From positions 559,417 through 623,416 of the forward strand of contig NZ_WJBI01000002.1 in the NCBI RefSeq assembly GCF_020804225.1: a DNA stretch of 64,000 nt, in the 5' to 3' direction. Under the pieces are notes generated by a model. It was not told the DNA's origin. It made no database searches and worked only from the letters and a program-made list of their open reading frames with translations. This DNA comes from Methanosarcina sp. DH2 (GTDB lineage Archaea; Halobacteriota; Methanosarcinia; Methanosarcinales; Methanosarcinaceae). Shown here piece by piece: positions 1 through 8,815 of the stretch. Position 1 is the stretch's first letter, and each line of letters begins with the position of its first letter. A program made the translations under genes and the position numbers.

Positions 1-172
1 TTCTGAAACCATAATTACTGTAATAGAGCTTGGTTTGCTCAAGAATTCTACCAGAGGTAAAAAGGCGGCATTTATTGTTCTGTCAAGTATTTACAAACAT
101 CAAACGCCAGGTAGAAGAGATATGGAAGAGTTCATAGAAGAGGTGAGCAGGCGCCTTAAGCGCAGGCGTTAA
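1..172 (+). CDS. C-terminal tail of an unidentified protein (partial)
   Basis: An open frame enters from the left edge (codons begin at base 2) and ends at TAA 170-172, giving the last 56 residues of a protein that starts outside the window. The tail is strongly basic at the end (RRLKRRR), with a short acidic helix before it (MEEFIEEVS). I do not recognise the family. It converges on the VWA gene, and the spacer between them is AT-rich without a clear hairpin. Confidence 0.5.
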   Translation, partial: SETIITVIELGLLKNSTRGKKAAFIVLSSIYKHQTPGRRDMEEFIEEVSRRLKRRR

Positions 173-301
173 TTGTTTGTATCCTGCTCTTTTTTATTTG
201 TCTTGTTTTTATAATAAACCATGAGATTTTGAAAAATCCCTCTCTGTTTGGAAATTGTTCTCTCAATTTACCCAGCCAGTTAATATTCCCGTATCTCCTG
301 A

Positions 302-2032
302 TTAGAACATCCGCGCAGGCTTACTAACTGATTTTATAAACCTTGCAGGACTTTCCTCAACCTGCCAGTCTCCGGCATCATGGATAATATAAGTATGGTC
401 TGAGACCTTGTCCAGACCTCCAGCATCATAATTTCCTATTATCAGGGAAAAGATGCGGGCTTTTCTTTCTACTTTTATTTCATTCCATTCACGGATAAGA
501 GGTCTCTCTGACAGTTCTGAACTCCCGTCAGTAAGGAAAAGAAGATCTGCTCCCTGGAAGACTTTTTCCTCTTTTACTGCTTTTAGCCCTGCCCGGAGTG
601 CCGTATTGAAATCTGTACCCCCGCCAAATGTATACTTGAGAAATTCAAGAAACTCCTTTCCCATACGCTTTTTGTCCGTAAGTTCAATCTCAACGGTCTG
701 CCATTTTGATGAAAAAAGAATTACTTTGACATCTCTGCTTTCTCTTAACATCCTCCTTGCAATTGCCAGAACCACGGCTTTTGCAAGAAGCTCAGGGGTT
801 CCCCGCATGGAAGCAGAGGTGTCGACAAGGGCAACAACAGGTCCCTTTCTCTTTTTTCCTGCAAGGTCCGAGTTCCAGTTTTCTCCTCTTAACTGGTATG
901 TGAGGAGTTTTTCTTCAATCATGTCAGCATAGAACTTGCGCTTCAGCACGGGATTTTTAAGTTTTACGGTTTCTATCGGAAGCAGGGTCTGGATATCGCC
1001 TGAAAAGGTGATTGTGTGCACTTCGCTTTTGCTGTGGGGCGATAATCGCAGCCTTTTTGAGCCGTACTCAAGTTCAATTCTGCCTACCTGATCAAGAATT
1101 TCATGCAGGTCAGAACTTTTCCTGAAAAGGGATGCATACCTGTCAAGATTTTCGAAATATTCTCTGTGTAGGGCCTGTAAGGAATGGTCCCATGCTCTTC
1201 CTGGAAAAAGCATGGACAGTATCTCAAGCATCTCAAGGTGATCTTCAAGTAGAGAAATAAGCTCCTCAAGTTTTGTAGCTATCTTCTCCCCTGTGACCAG
1301 GTCAACAGCCTCGCCAGCCTTTTCGCTGAACATAAATTCCCTGGTCATTGAGGCAAGTCTTTCCGATGCTTCCAGGTCTTCAGACTCCTGGTCCTGATAA
1401 TCCTCTGCCCTGTCTTCCAGCCTTTTAAGGAAACTTCCCTGGCTACTCTGGTTGCTCTCTTCCGCTCCTTTTCTTTCCTGGAATTCGTTCGAGTTTCTCT
1501 GCCACTCGTAGTTTCTCAGGCTCTCATTCCTTTCCAGTCTATTTTTTTCCCACAAAGCCTGAGTTTCATTGATCAGCTCTTTCAGGGCTTTCAGAGCTTT
1601 TTCCAGTCCCTTCTGTGATTTCCTGAAGAGCTCTTTCTCCACTTTTTCATAATCTTCAAGGAGCGTAAAAAGTTCTTCGAGCAGAGTTCTCAGGATAAAA
1701 ATCCCTGCCATACGGTTTGCTCCGGCGAGGATTTTTATTTCTTCCCAGACCTGCTGATTTCTCATGCTAAGAAATACAGGATAAAAAACTCCAAATTTTC
1801 CTATAAAACGCTTTTCATCCTTTATTTCGTAGCTTTTTCCTGAAAGAAGCTCATAAATGAGAACCTCTGCAATCTCTTCTCTGAGCCTGTGAGGTACTTT
1901 TCGGGGAGTTGCCAGAAATTCCCGCAGTTCTATATTCAATATAGTAGAAGGATTAAAGTCCCGATCAAAAGATGTCCTATCTAATTCGAATAGATTTTCA
2001 AAACCTTTTTTTGAGCTTTTCAGATTCTGCAT
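302..2032 (-). CDS. VWA-domain protein, ViaA-like partner of the MoxR ATPase
   Basis: This 576-residue protein has a long charged helical N-terminal part and a C-terminal von Willebrand factor A domain. The MIDAS signature DTSASMRG lies near residue 402, followed by GGGTDF and LTDGSS, so the metal site looks complete. This is the layout of ViaA (CoxE-like) proteins, which work with RavA ATPases in a chaperone-like system linked in bacteria to respiratory complexes and Fe-S proteins. It starts 40 bp after the RavA-like gene on the same strand, so the two are probably co-transcribed. The pairing is clear from sequence. The client in a methanogen is unknown. Confidence 0.85.
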   Translation of the reverse strand: MQNLKSSKKGFENLFELDRTSFDRDFNPSTILNIELREFLATPRKVPHRLREEIAEVLIYELLSGKSYEIKDEKRFIGKFGVFYPVFLSMRNQQVWEEIKILAGANRMAGIFILRTLLEELFTLLEDYEKVEKELFRKSQKGLEKALKALKELINETQALWEKNRLERNESLRNYEWQRNSNEFQERKGAEESNQSSQGSFLKRLEDRAEDYQDQESEDLEASERLASMTREFMFSEKAGEAVDLVTGEKIATKLEELISLLEDHLEMLEILSMLFPGRAWDHSLQALHREYFENLDRYASLFRKSSDLHEILDQVGRIELEYGSKRLRLSPHSKSEVHTITFSGDIQTLLPIETVKLKNPVLKRKFYADMIEEKLLTYQLRGENWNSDLAGKKRKGPVVALVDTSASMRGTPELLAKAVVLAIARRMLRESRDVKVILFSSKWQTVEIELTDKKRMGKEFLEFLKYTFGGGTDFNTALRAGLKAVKEEKVFQGADLLFLTDGSSELSERPLIREWNEIKVERKARIFSLIIGNYDAGGLDKVSDHTYIIHDAGDWQVEESPARFIKSVSKPARMF

Positions 2033-2072
2033 ACTCTTTGTTTCCTTTTTGAGCTTTCAGAAATTTTTCGGC

Positions 2073-3593
2073 TCAAGCAACTTCTGCTTCTTCGATTTCG
2101 ACATCGAATATTTTCGGTTTTTCTAGAAGGGCCCGGATTTCATTCAGATGACTTGCTATCTCGTAAATATCCGTATTTTTGGAGTGATATTTCATCAGAA
2201 TTTCTCTGCTGTCCTGTCCGGAAATCCAGATATTTTCCCTGAGGGTTTCTTCGAGAGCTTTTTCTTCTTCTTGCACCTGCTTTCTGAAGTAGTTCAATTT
2301 TTCCTCAAGGTTTTCGTACTCTTTTTCGTAGAGTTTTTTGTCTCCGTAGTCAAGGCTCAGCTTGAACTCAAACCCGTACCTGCGACGGAACTGTTCTGCC
2401 ACGGCTTCAAAACTCAGTGAACCATTGATATTTCCATAGTCAAGCCCGAGACTATAGGTATGAACAGGAAATTCCGTATGGTGTTTTAACAAATCAAGGG
2501 CATTACTGAAAGTGAGACTCTTCGGAGCTTTCACTCCCGTAAACCTGGAGCTTTTTATGCTCCCAGTTGCCTTTTTCTCCTCCTCAAAGCACTTATTGCA
2601 GGATACAGTGTCCGGAAGCTCCTGCTGCAGGCAAATATAGACAGAGTTTCTAAGGTCAAGCACATTCTGCTTTAGCTTTCCGGTATCAGTGCCTCCTGAG
2701 ACAACCCTGTCAAGGATAAGTTTCCTGATAGTTTCTTTCTGTTCCGGTAGATCCCAGAGCATATGCTGCAGCAGAACAATGGTCATCCTGTTTACGCTTG
2801 TGTGTCCGTTTACGGCTGAAGCTACTCTGAGGACGTTTATGATCTTCTTCCAGCGCCTGTCTGAAACGAAAATGTTAGAGTTCTTAAGCTCTCTTCTCAG
2901 CCCTCGAATAATTGTCCTGACTTCGGGATCTACAGGCATTTCCCTTGCTTTCTTTTGAATTTCTCTTATATTTTCAATCGAGAGCTTTGTTGAAGGCAGG
3001 AAATCTTCCGTATTTTCGAAAATGAGAGCTTCTAGATTTTCTTCGTGCTGGATATAGTCCACACTGTACCTGAAGAGGAACCTGTCATAAAGGGCTTCAA
3101 GGCTTTCATCTTCTTCAGGTAGTTCATTGGAAGCTCCGAAAACGGAAAAGAGAGGAACATCCATAACTTCCTTGCCGTTATGATACTTTCTCTCGTTCAG
3201 GACTGTCAGAAGACTGTTCAATATAGAACTGTTCGCCTTGAAAATCTCGTCAAGAAGGGCGATGTGTGCAGTTGGCAGGTAGCCCTCCACTCTCCGGCTG
3301 AATTCATCCCTTTCGAGTGCCTTTAAAGAAAGGGGCCCGAACACTTCTTCCGGAGTGGAAAAACGAGTAAGGAGATAATGAAAAAAGTTTCCTCCCTCGA
3401 TGGTTTCGCAAATTTTGTTTGCAAGCAGGGTTTTTGCAGTTCCCGGAGGACCCAGTAAAAGTACGTGTTCTCCTGAAAGGAGAGCCAGAAGAGAACCGTT
3501 GATCTCAGAATCTCGCTCTTTAAAGTAGCCAGAGAATTCCTGTTTAATATTGAGGATAGTATTTTTTAAATCCAGAACTTTCATAAATTCCAA
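2073..3593 (-). CDS. MoxR-family AAA+ ATPase, RavA-like
   Basis: This 506-residue protein has an N-terminal AAA+ module of the MoxR/RavA type: Walker A GPPGTAKT at about residues 48-55, Walker B ALLDEIF near 112, sensor 1 GASNELP and an arginine-finger region YDRFLFR. The remainder is helical, with one CxxC pair (CNKC) and a coiled-coil segment near the C-terminus. MoxR ATPases remodel or insert metal centres together with VWA partners, and the next gene encodes such a partner. The start ATG lies just downstream of AT-rich sequence with a possible TATA at 3600-3612. Assignment to the family is firm; the specific substrate is not known. Confidence 0.87.
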   Translation of the reverse strand: MEFMKVLDLKNTILNIKQEFSGYFKERDSEINGSLLALLSGEHVLLLGPPGTAKTLLANKICETIEGGNFFHYLLTRFSTPEEVFGPLSLKALERDEFSRRVEGYLPTAHIALLDEIFKANSSILNSLLTVLNERKYHNGKEVMDVPLFSVFGASNELPEEDESLEALYDRFLFRYSVDYIQHEENLEALIFENTEDFLPSTKLSIENIREIQKKAREMPVDPEVRTIIRGLRRELKNSNIFVSDRRWKKIINVLRVASAVNGHTSVNRMTIVLLQHMLWDLPEQKETIRKLILDRVVSGGTDTGKLKQNVLDLRNSVYICLQQELPDTVSCNKCFEEEKKATGSIKSSRFTGVKAPKSLTFSNALDLLKHHTEFPVHTYSLGLDYGNINGSLSFEAVAEQFRRRYGFEFKLSLDYGDKKLYEKEYENLEEKLNYFRKQVQEEEKALEETLRENIWISGQDSREILMKYHSKNTDIYEIASHLNEIRALLEKPKIFDVEIEEAEVA

Positions 3594-4137
3594 ACCTTTA
3601 TATATTTATATTTTCCAGTCACTCATCTGTATCCCTTAAAAAGGTCTTTATAATAATGAGCAGTAGTACCCGATTCCAGTAATGTTAAAAATTATGTAAC
3701 TATTTTTATGGGTCTTGCCTTAATTAATTTTTCCAAAAAAAAATTTTCTGCCTTTCAAGCTTTTAACCGCTTCTTGCCCCGAAAATGCACTTTCTCATAG
3801 ATATATCTTCTCTTGCCTCTTTTTTTATATCTTTTCATTATCTTTTTTATCCCCGTTTTACACCTTTTTCGTGTCTTCAGGTAAGTTCTTGCCCCCTATT
3901 GTTTGATATTTGACTTCTCCGAAGGTTTCCGTTCTATTTCAGCTCTCCGAAGATGTTATGCATAAAGAAGTCAATCTACTGAGAAAAGGGCACGGACTTC
4001 TATGAAATAGAGCACTATGGGGCTCTACAGATACTGGTAAATCATAATTTAGCACTCCTGAACGAGTTATCATTCCTGGAAACCAGTATCCTGAACAGTT
4101 AACAGGGATCAGAATATTAAAAATCAGTTTAGAAAAT

Positions 4138-4329
4138 AACTTACTTAATTTAAAAATTTCTTACTTTATTTATAAATAACTTACTTAATTTAGAAATAAA
4201 TCACTCAATTTAAAAATGAGTTACTTAATTTAACAATTTCTTGCTTTATTTATGTATAACTTACTTAACTTAAAAATAAATCACTCAATTTAGAAATGAG
4301 TTACTTAATTTATAAATGAGTTCCTTAAG
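4138..4329. repeat. AT-rich 20-bp tandem repeat with higher-order order (intergenic)
   Basis: The 820-bp spacer 3594-4413 has no credible gene. Its right part is a run of 20-bp units that fall into four types. The order is A B A C D B A C D plus a partial D, so a four-unit block of 80 bp (B-A-C-D) occurs twice. Unit A reads AACTTACTTAATTTAAAAAT and unit C begins AAATCACTCAATTT. The array ends about 85 bp before the E1-like gene. There are no spacers between units, so it is not a CRISPR. Confidence 0.85.
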
Positions 4330-4413
4330 AATCAACTCTTAAAAATCGGTGTTCTTGAACTCAGTATCCTTTAAATCAAATTTACTTAAATTAACATTCT
4401 GGAAGGGACCTAT

Positions 4414-5148
4414 ATGGATAATCTGGAACGAGAAAAGTATAGTCGGCAGATTCTTCTCTTTGGAGAAGAAGGGCAGGAAAAACTAAAGGCTGCAAAAGTA
4501 TTTGTTGCCGGTGCCGGAGGGCTCGGGTCCCCGGTATCCACATATCTTGCAATTGCTGGGATAGGAAAAATAATCCTTGCAGATTTTGACTTTGTGGATC
4601 CTACCAATCTGAACAGGCAGTTCCTTCACCACGAAAAAGACATTGGGAGGTTAAAGATTGAGTCCGCAAAGGAAAAACTTCTTTCAATGAACCCTTTAAT
4701 TGAAGTTGAAACAATTGAAGAAATGCTTACCGAATCAAATATTGATTCATTGGTCCCCCAGTGCGATATTATAATTGATGCCCTGGATAACCTGGAAACC
4801 AGGCATATTCTTAACAGGCTTTCAATCAAGAGAGGCATTCCTTTAATTCATGGAGCAGTTACGGGTTATGATGGGCAGGTCACAACAATAATTCCCGGAA
4901 AAACTCCCTGCTTTTACTGTATTTTCCCACGAATTTCGAGAAAAGAGGTCTTTCCGGTTCTTGGAGCAACTCCGGGAGTTATCGGCTCCATTCAGGTAAG
5001 TGAGGCAATTAAGTTTCTGACTGGAAAAGGAAAACTTCTGGAGGGCCGACTTTTATTCTGGAACGGGCTTTCAGGGAGCTTCAGTGAAATTTCACTCGCA
5101 AAGCTGAACAACTGCCCTATTTGCGGAAGTGTCAACAAAAAAATTTAA
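4414..5148 (+). CDS. E1-like ubiquitin-activating family enzyme (MoeB/ThiF/HesA)
   Basis: This 244-residue Rossmann-fold enzyme has the nucleotide loop GAGGLG (residues 33-38), the family block NLNRQF and a zinc site of two CxxC pairs (CFYC in the middle, CPIC at the C-terminus). Family members adenylate the C-terminal glycine of ubiquitin-like proteins such as MoaD, ThiS or archaeal SAMPs for molybdopterin, thiamine or tRNA sulfuration. There is no rhodanese domain, so it is the short MoeB/HesA form. No MoaD or ThiS gene is adjacent, so the partner cannot be told from context. A ribosome site (GGAAGGGACC) precedes the ATG. Confidence 0.9.
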   Translation: MDNLEREKYSRQILLFGEEGQEKLKAAKVFVAGAGGLGSPVSTYLAIAGIGKIILADFDFVDPTNLNRQFLHHEKDIGRLKIESAKEKLLSMNPLIEVETIEEMLTESNIDSLVPQCDIIIDALDNLETRHILNRLSIKRGIPLIHGAVTGYDGQVTTIIPGKTPCFYCIFPRISRKEVFPVLGATPGVIGSIQVSEAIKFLTGKGKLLEGRLLFWNGLSGSFSEISLAKLNNCPICGSVNKKI

Positions 5149-5285
5149 CTAAGTTTCTTCCCTCCTTTCAGCAGGATATGCCTTATTTCAGCTTCACTGC
5201 ATGTTTTTAATTATATTTCCTGTTGATCAATTTTTATATATCCTCAGTGATAATATCCTATAGGGTATGTTGGAGGGAAGATGGC

Positions 5286-6230
5286 ATGAAAAAAAAAACC
5301 CGACCAGTTGAACAAAAGGAAAACATCTCACAGGATTACTCAGGTTCCTGGTTTCAGGGCTTTTATGACCTGGACCCGTCTGCACCCTGTTTCTCTTTCA
5401 CTTCTGTCCCGTGTATTCCTTATCTTGATCTTAGCATTTATCGGGAATCAAGGGTGAAGTCAATTATCAAAGCACACAGCAAGGATATGTACCACCTGCT
5501 TGAAAATGTTCATTTTGACGGTAACTATTGCAGGGTAAAGTGCGTACGAAACAGAGAGTGGGAGTGCTGTTGGGATCTGGCAGTCAGGGTTCAGTTTTTT
5601 GGAAAAATGCAGGGGGTGGCTCTGTACCCGAAGCGTTCGGTTTCAGAAAAAGAGAAGAGGATCGTTTACAGGTCTTTGATTCTGGTTAATCCGTATCAAC
5701 TCTGGGATGCGTCCCTTGTAAATAGGTTCTGGAATATTCAGGAGAGAGTCGAGTTCCTTATAGCCAGAATCCTTTTTCATGAGTGCATCCATGTTATGAT
5801 TTCACTTGGAAAGACACTGCCTTCACCTTCCGGTAGTACGGATATTTTCCTTGAATTCAAGGAAATGCTGGATATTGCAAACTCCAGGAAGCTTGTTACC
5901 GAAATGCATGAAGTTCAGTTCCGTCTCTGGAACCTGGTTGTTTTCGGGGCATCGGGTTCTGAAAGTGAGCAAAAATTGCTCGAAAGGGTTCAGGAAATCT
6001 ATGAATTTCTTATTAATGAAAAGTACAGCAACCAGAAAACAGGACAGGTCTTCCACTCTCCTTTACGCAACTCAAAATTAGCCCGGAAATATGCCTGGGT
6101 AGCAGCGGTTAAAGCCGGGGGGAACGGGCAGATCAGTAAAAGGGTATGGCAGGTTGAAGTCCGCAGACTGAGCATAGCATTGAGAGCATTATATGATGGG
6201 ATTGATGCCCTGTTACGAGAAAAAATCTGA
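5286..6230 (+). CDS. unknown protein with an HExxH motif
   Basis: I place the start at ATG 5286 (314 aa) because GGAGGG at 5272-5277 sits at good distance. An ATG at 5281 is out of frame and hits a stop after one codon, and the open frame further upstream lacks a ribosome site. The middle of the protein contains HECIH, matching the HExxH zinc signature of gluzincin-like metallopeptidases, inside a hydrophobic helix (LIARILF before it, VMISLG after it). Glutamates about 20-25 residues later could be a third ligand. Four cysteines cluster in the N-terminal third. No signal peptide is visible, so it is probably cytoplasmic. Peptidase activity is inference only. Confidence 0.6.
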   Translation: MKKKTRPVEQKENISQDYSGSWFQGFYDLDPSAPCFSFTSVPCIPYLDLSIYRESRVKSIIKAHSKDMYHLLENVHFDGNYCRVKCVRNREWECCWDLAVRVQFFGKMQGVALYPKRSVSEKEKRIVYRSLILVNPYQLWDASLVNRFWNIQERVEFLIARILFHECIHVMISLGKTLPSPSGSTDIFLEFKEMLDIANSRKLVTEMHEVQFRLWNLVVFGASGSESEQKLLERVQEIYEFLINEKYSNQKTGQVFHSPLRNSKLARKYAWVAAVKAGGNGQISKRVWQVEVRRLSIALRALYDGIDALLREKI

Positions 6231-6313
6231 AATCAAGGGTTTCATTCTTCGATTAATGAGAGAATAAAACTATAGTGACCGAACCAGGATTCAGTTGAAT
6301 CTTGATTAGTTGA

Positions 6314-6408
6314 ATCTGGGTTTAGTTGCGTCTGGGTTTAGTTGCGTCTGGGTTTAGTTGCGTCTGGGTTTAGTTGCGTCTGGGTTTAGTTGAATCTGGG
6401 TTAGTTGA
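6314..6408. repeat. 16-bp tandem repeat, about six copies
   Basis: The unit GTCTGGGTTTAGTTGC repeats with a strict 16-bp period at 6330, 6346, 6362 and 6378, with diverged units at both ends. It fills the 319-bp spacer 6231-6549 between the HExxH gene and the converging sensor kinase. I see no gene or hairpin terminator in the spacer. Confidence 0.9.
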
Positions 6409-6549
6409 ATTTGCTATGCTAAACCCGAAATCTACCAAATTCGATCTTTATTGAACCGGAATAATTGGACTGAGGGATTATCTAAAAACGAATATTTACA
6501 ATGAAAATATGGCAGAAATGCTACAGGATAAGTTGTTGCAGAAAAAGCT

Positions 6550-8595
6550 TCATTGCTTTTCTGTAACCGCAAATGTTATGCGAAACTCAGTTCCGCGCTC
6601 TTTTCTCAGTTCGAGTTTACCATTTAACTGGTCTACAAGTGTGGTTACAAGTTGCAGACCCAGGGTTTCAGGGTTTGCGATGTTAAAGCTCTGAGGAATG
6701 CCTGTTCCGTTATCCGTAACTGACAGCATAAATTTTGTGTTTTTATAATTTTCTTTTCGGTTCTCTTCCCTGCAGTTTTTACGTTCCCAGGTTTTTTCTC
6801 TATAGAGTTTGATCTTAATTTCTCCTTTCACTCTTCCTGGAAATGCATGTTTAAAGGAATTTGAAACAAGTTCGTTAACAATTATTCCTAAAGGAACAGC
6901 GGTATCCATATCAAAGAAAATATTTTCTTCCACATCCATGTTCAGGCTGATATCTGAATTTCCAATCCTGTTTGTCTCGAAAAGATTTTCAGTGAGCTTT
7001 TGCAGGTACTTCGAAAAATTTAATGTATCTACCTGCCCGCCCTTGTGCAGTTCCTCATGGATAAGAGCCATGGATATAACCCGATTCTGGCTTTCCAGAA
7101 ATGCTTCAAGGACTTCCGAGGTTTTAACAGCCCTTCTGTTCCTGAACCTTTCAGCCTGAAGGTCGAGCAGAGAGGAAATTACCTGCAGGTTGTTTTTGAT
7201 CCTGTGGTGAATTTCTTTTTTGCGGGCAAGCTCAAGCGTTGCCAGCGACTCTTCTGCCTCTTTCCTTTCGGTTATGTCATACATTGTACCCTGGTACATA
7301 TCAGGCTTCCCGCTATTGCCCGGAATCTTCTGATAAATTTCATGGACCCATTTTATTGTCCCTTTTCTGTGTATTATCCTGAAGTCAATTTCTCCATAGC
7401 CTGCACCTGGCGAACTTTGAATCCTTTTCTCTTCCTCATACATACGGGGCAAGTCTTCAGGATGAATTATGTTTTTCCAGGGCTGTTCGGACATGAGTTC
7501 TTCTTCACTGTATCCCGTAATCTCTTCGACAGTCCCATGCAGGAACACAGGAACGAAGTTCTCATCTGCCTGAAAAGCAATTCCTTTAAAGTTTTTTATG
7601 AATGAACGGTATTTCTCCTCACTTTCCTGAAGTTCTCTCTGAGCCTTATTGCGTTCAGTAACATCGAGAACGGCACCTACAAGTCCGCTTATTTTACCGT
7701 CTTCATTAAAGCATGGAGCTTTGATAACGATAAATTCCTTTCCAAGGCAGTTTGGAAGGTATCGGCTTTTTAATTCACAGCAGTGCTCTATTCCGTCCCG
7801 GTATACCTGGACATCCGTTTCATCATATTTTTTAATCAAGTCTTCAGGTGCCTGATATGTAAGTTCACCATAGACTCTCCCCGTTATCTCTTCTTCAGGA
7901 AGGCCTATAATTTCCTTTGTAAAAAGCTTATTGCACCCTGTGTACCTGCCCTCAGTGTTTTTATAAAAAACAGGAACCGGAATTCCATCGAGCATTCTTT
8001 TCTTAAATTCCAGATTCTCTCTCAGATCTTTCTCAGTCTGCCTGATTTCAGTAATATCCTGCATAACTGTAACAAGTCCGAAAATTTCTCCCTTTTCGTC
8101 ACTGAAGGCTGATTTGTTTACCAGGAAAGACCTTTTTATCCCATCGGCACAGATTCCCTGACATTCGAGGGTAAAGCTTTCTCCGGATTTTAGAAGCTGC
8201 CTGTCTGTTTTATCCCATTCTTCAAAACATCTGAGAATACTCTGTTGCTTGTTTTCGAAAAGTTTTCCTGGTAACTTTTCTGAGTTGCTGCATGCAACTT
8301 CATTCAGGGTATGCCCGATAATCTTTTCTTCCGGGAGGCCTGCAATTTGCCTGGAAAAAGATTTATTAGCACCAAGAATTACTCCGTTTCTGTTGGTATA
8401 GAGAACCGGATTTAGAATACTATTTAGCATGCTTTTTATAATGGAAAACGCGGCTCCAATTGTATGTGTTTCTGCCTGTCCCCCGTTTTCAGATCCCGGA
8501 ATCTGGAAGCAAAAGTTTTGATCTGTAATATCCGGTTTTTTAACTTCATCATCAGCCAGCGTTTCAGCCCCCAAATCTTTTTTCTCAGTCTGCAT
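6550..8595 (-). CDS. PAS-domain sensor histidine kinase (HisKA_2 type)
   Basis: The 681-residue protein has three PAS modules (roughly 55-170, 185-310 and 325-450, each ending in a D-[IV]-TE-R/E motif such as MYDITERKEAEE), then a HisKA_2 dimerisation domain with the phospho-acceptor HHRIKNNLQV near residue 463, and a C-terminal ATPase domain with the N-box NELVSNSFKHAF and G-box DNGTGIP. There are no transmembrane segments, so it senses a cytoplasmic signal. It is a close paralogue of the next kinase over the third PAS domain and the whole kinase core. No response regulator gene lies nearby. Ligand unknown. Confidence 0.9.
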   Translation of the reverse strand: MQTEKKDLGAETLADDEVKKPDITDQNFCFQIPGSENGGQAETHTIGAAFSIIKSMLNSILNPVLYTNRNGVILGANKSFSRQIAGLPEEKIIGHTLNEVACSNSEKLPGKLFENKQQSILRCFEEWDKTDRQLLKSGESFTLECQGICADGIKRSFLVNKSAFSDEKGEIFGLVTVMQDITEIRQTEKDLRENLEFKKRMLDGIPVPVFYKNTEGRYTGCNKLFTKEIIGLPEEEITGRVYGELTYQAPEDLIKKYDETDVQVYRDGIEHCCELKSRYLPNCLGKEFIVIKAPCFNEDGKISGLVGAVLDVTERNKAQRELQESEEKYRSFIKNFKGIAFQADENFVPVFLHGTVEEITGYSEEELMSEQPWKNIIHPEDLPRMYEEEKRIQSSPGAGYGEIDFRIIHRKGTIKWVHEIYQKIPGNSGKPDMYQGTMYDITERKEAEESLATLELARKKEIHHRIKNNLQVISSLLDLQAERFRNRRAVKTSEVLEAFLESQNRVISMALIHEELHKGGQVDTLNFSKYLQKLTENLFETNRIGNSDISLNMDVEENIFFDMDTAVPLGIIVNELVSNSFKHAFPGRVKGEIKIKLYREKTWERKNCREENRKENYKNTKFMLSVTDNGTGIPQSFNIANPETLGLQLVTTLVDQLNGKLELRKERGTEFRITFAVTEKQ

Positions 8596-8815
8596 TTATT
8601 CTTTAAACGCAGGTTCTGAAGTTTTTATATACCGATTTTCAAGAATCAATTAGTTATTATCTGGCTTTGTAACCTATCTTTATTGTTTTATATAACTTAT
8701 AAAAAGCGATCTTATATTATTTGTGCCCTCTCAAGGAACTGCGTTATATATTTCTATGGTAAGTGAAAATAAGTATTCTGATTATGATGGCGTCTCTTTA
8801 TCCTGAGAGGCTGTC

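Noticed and set aside
5281-5289. ATG at 5281 as the start of the HExxH protein
   Set aside because: It is out of frame and meets TGA after one further codon; ATG 5286 fits the ribosome site.
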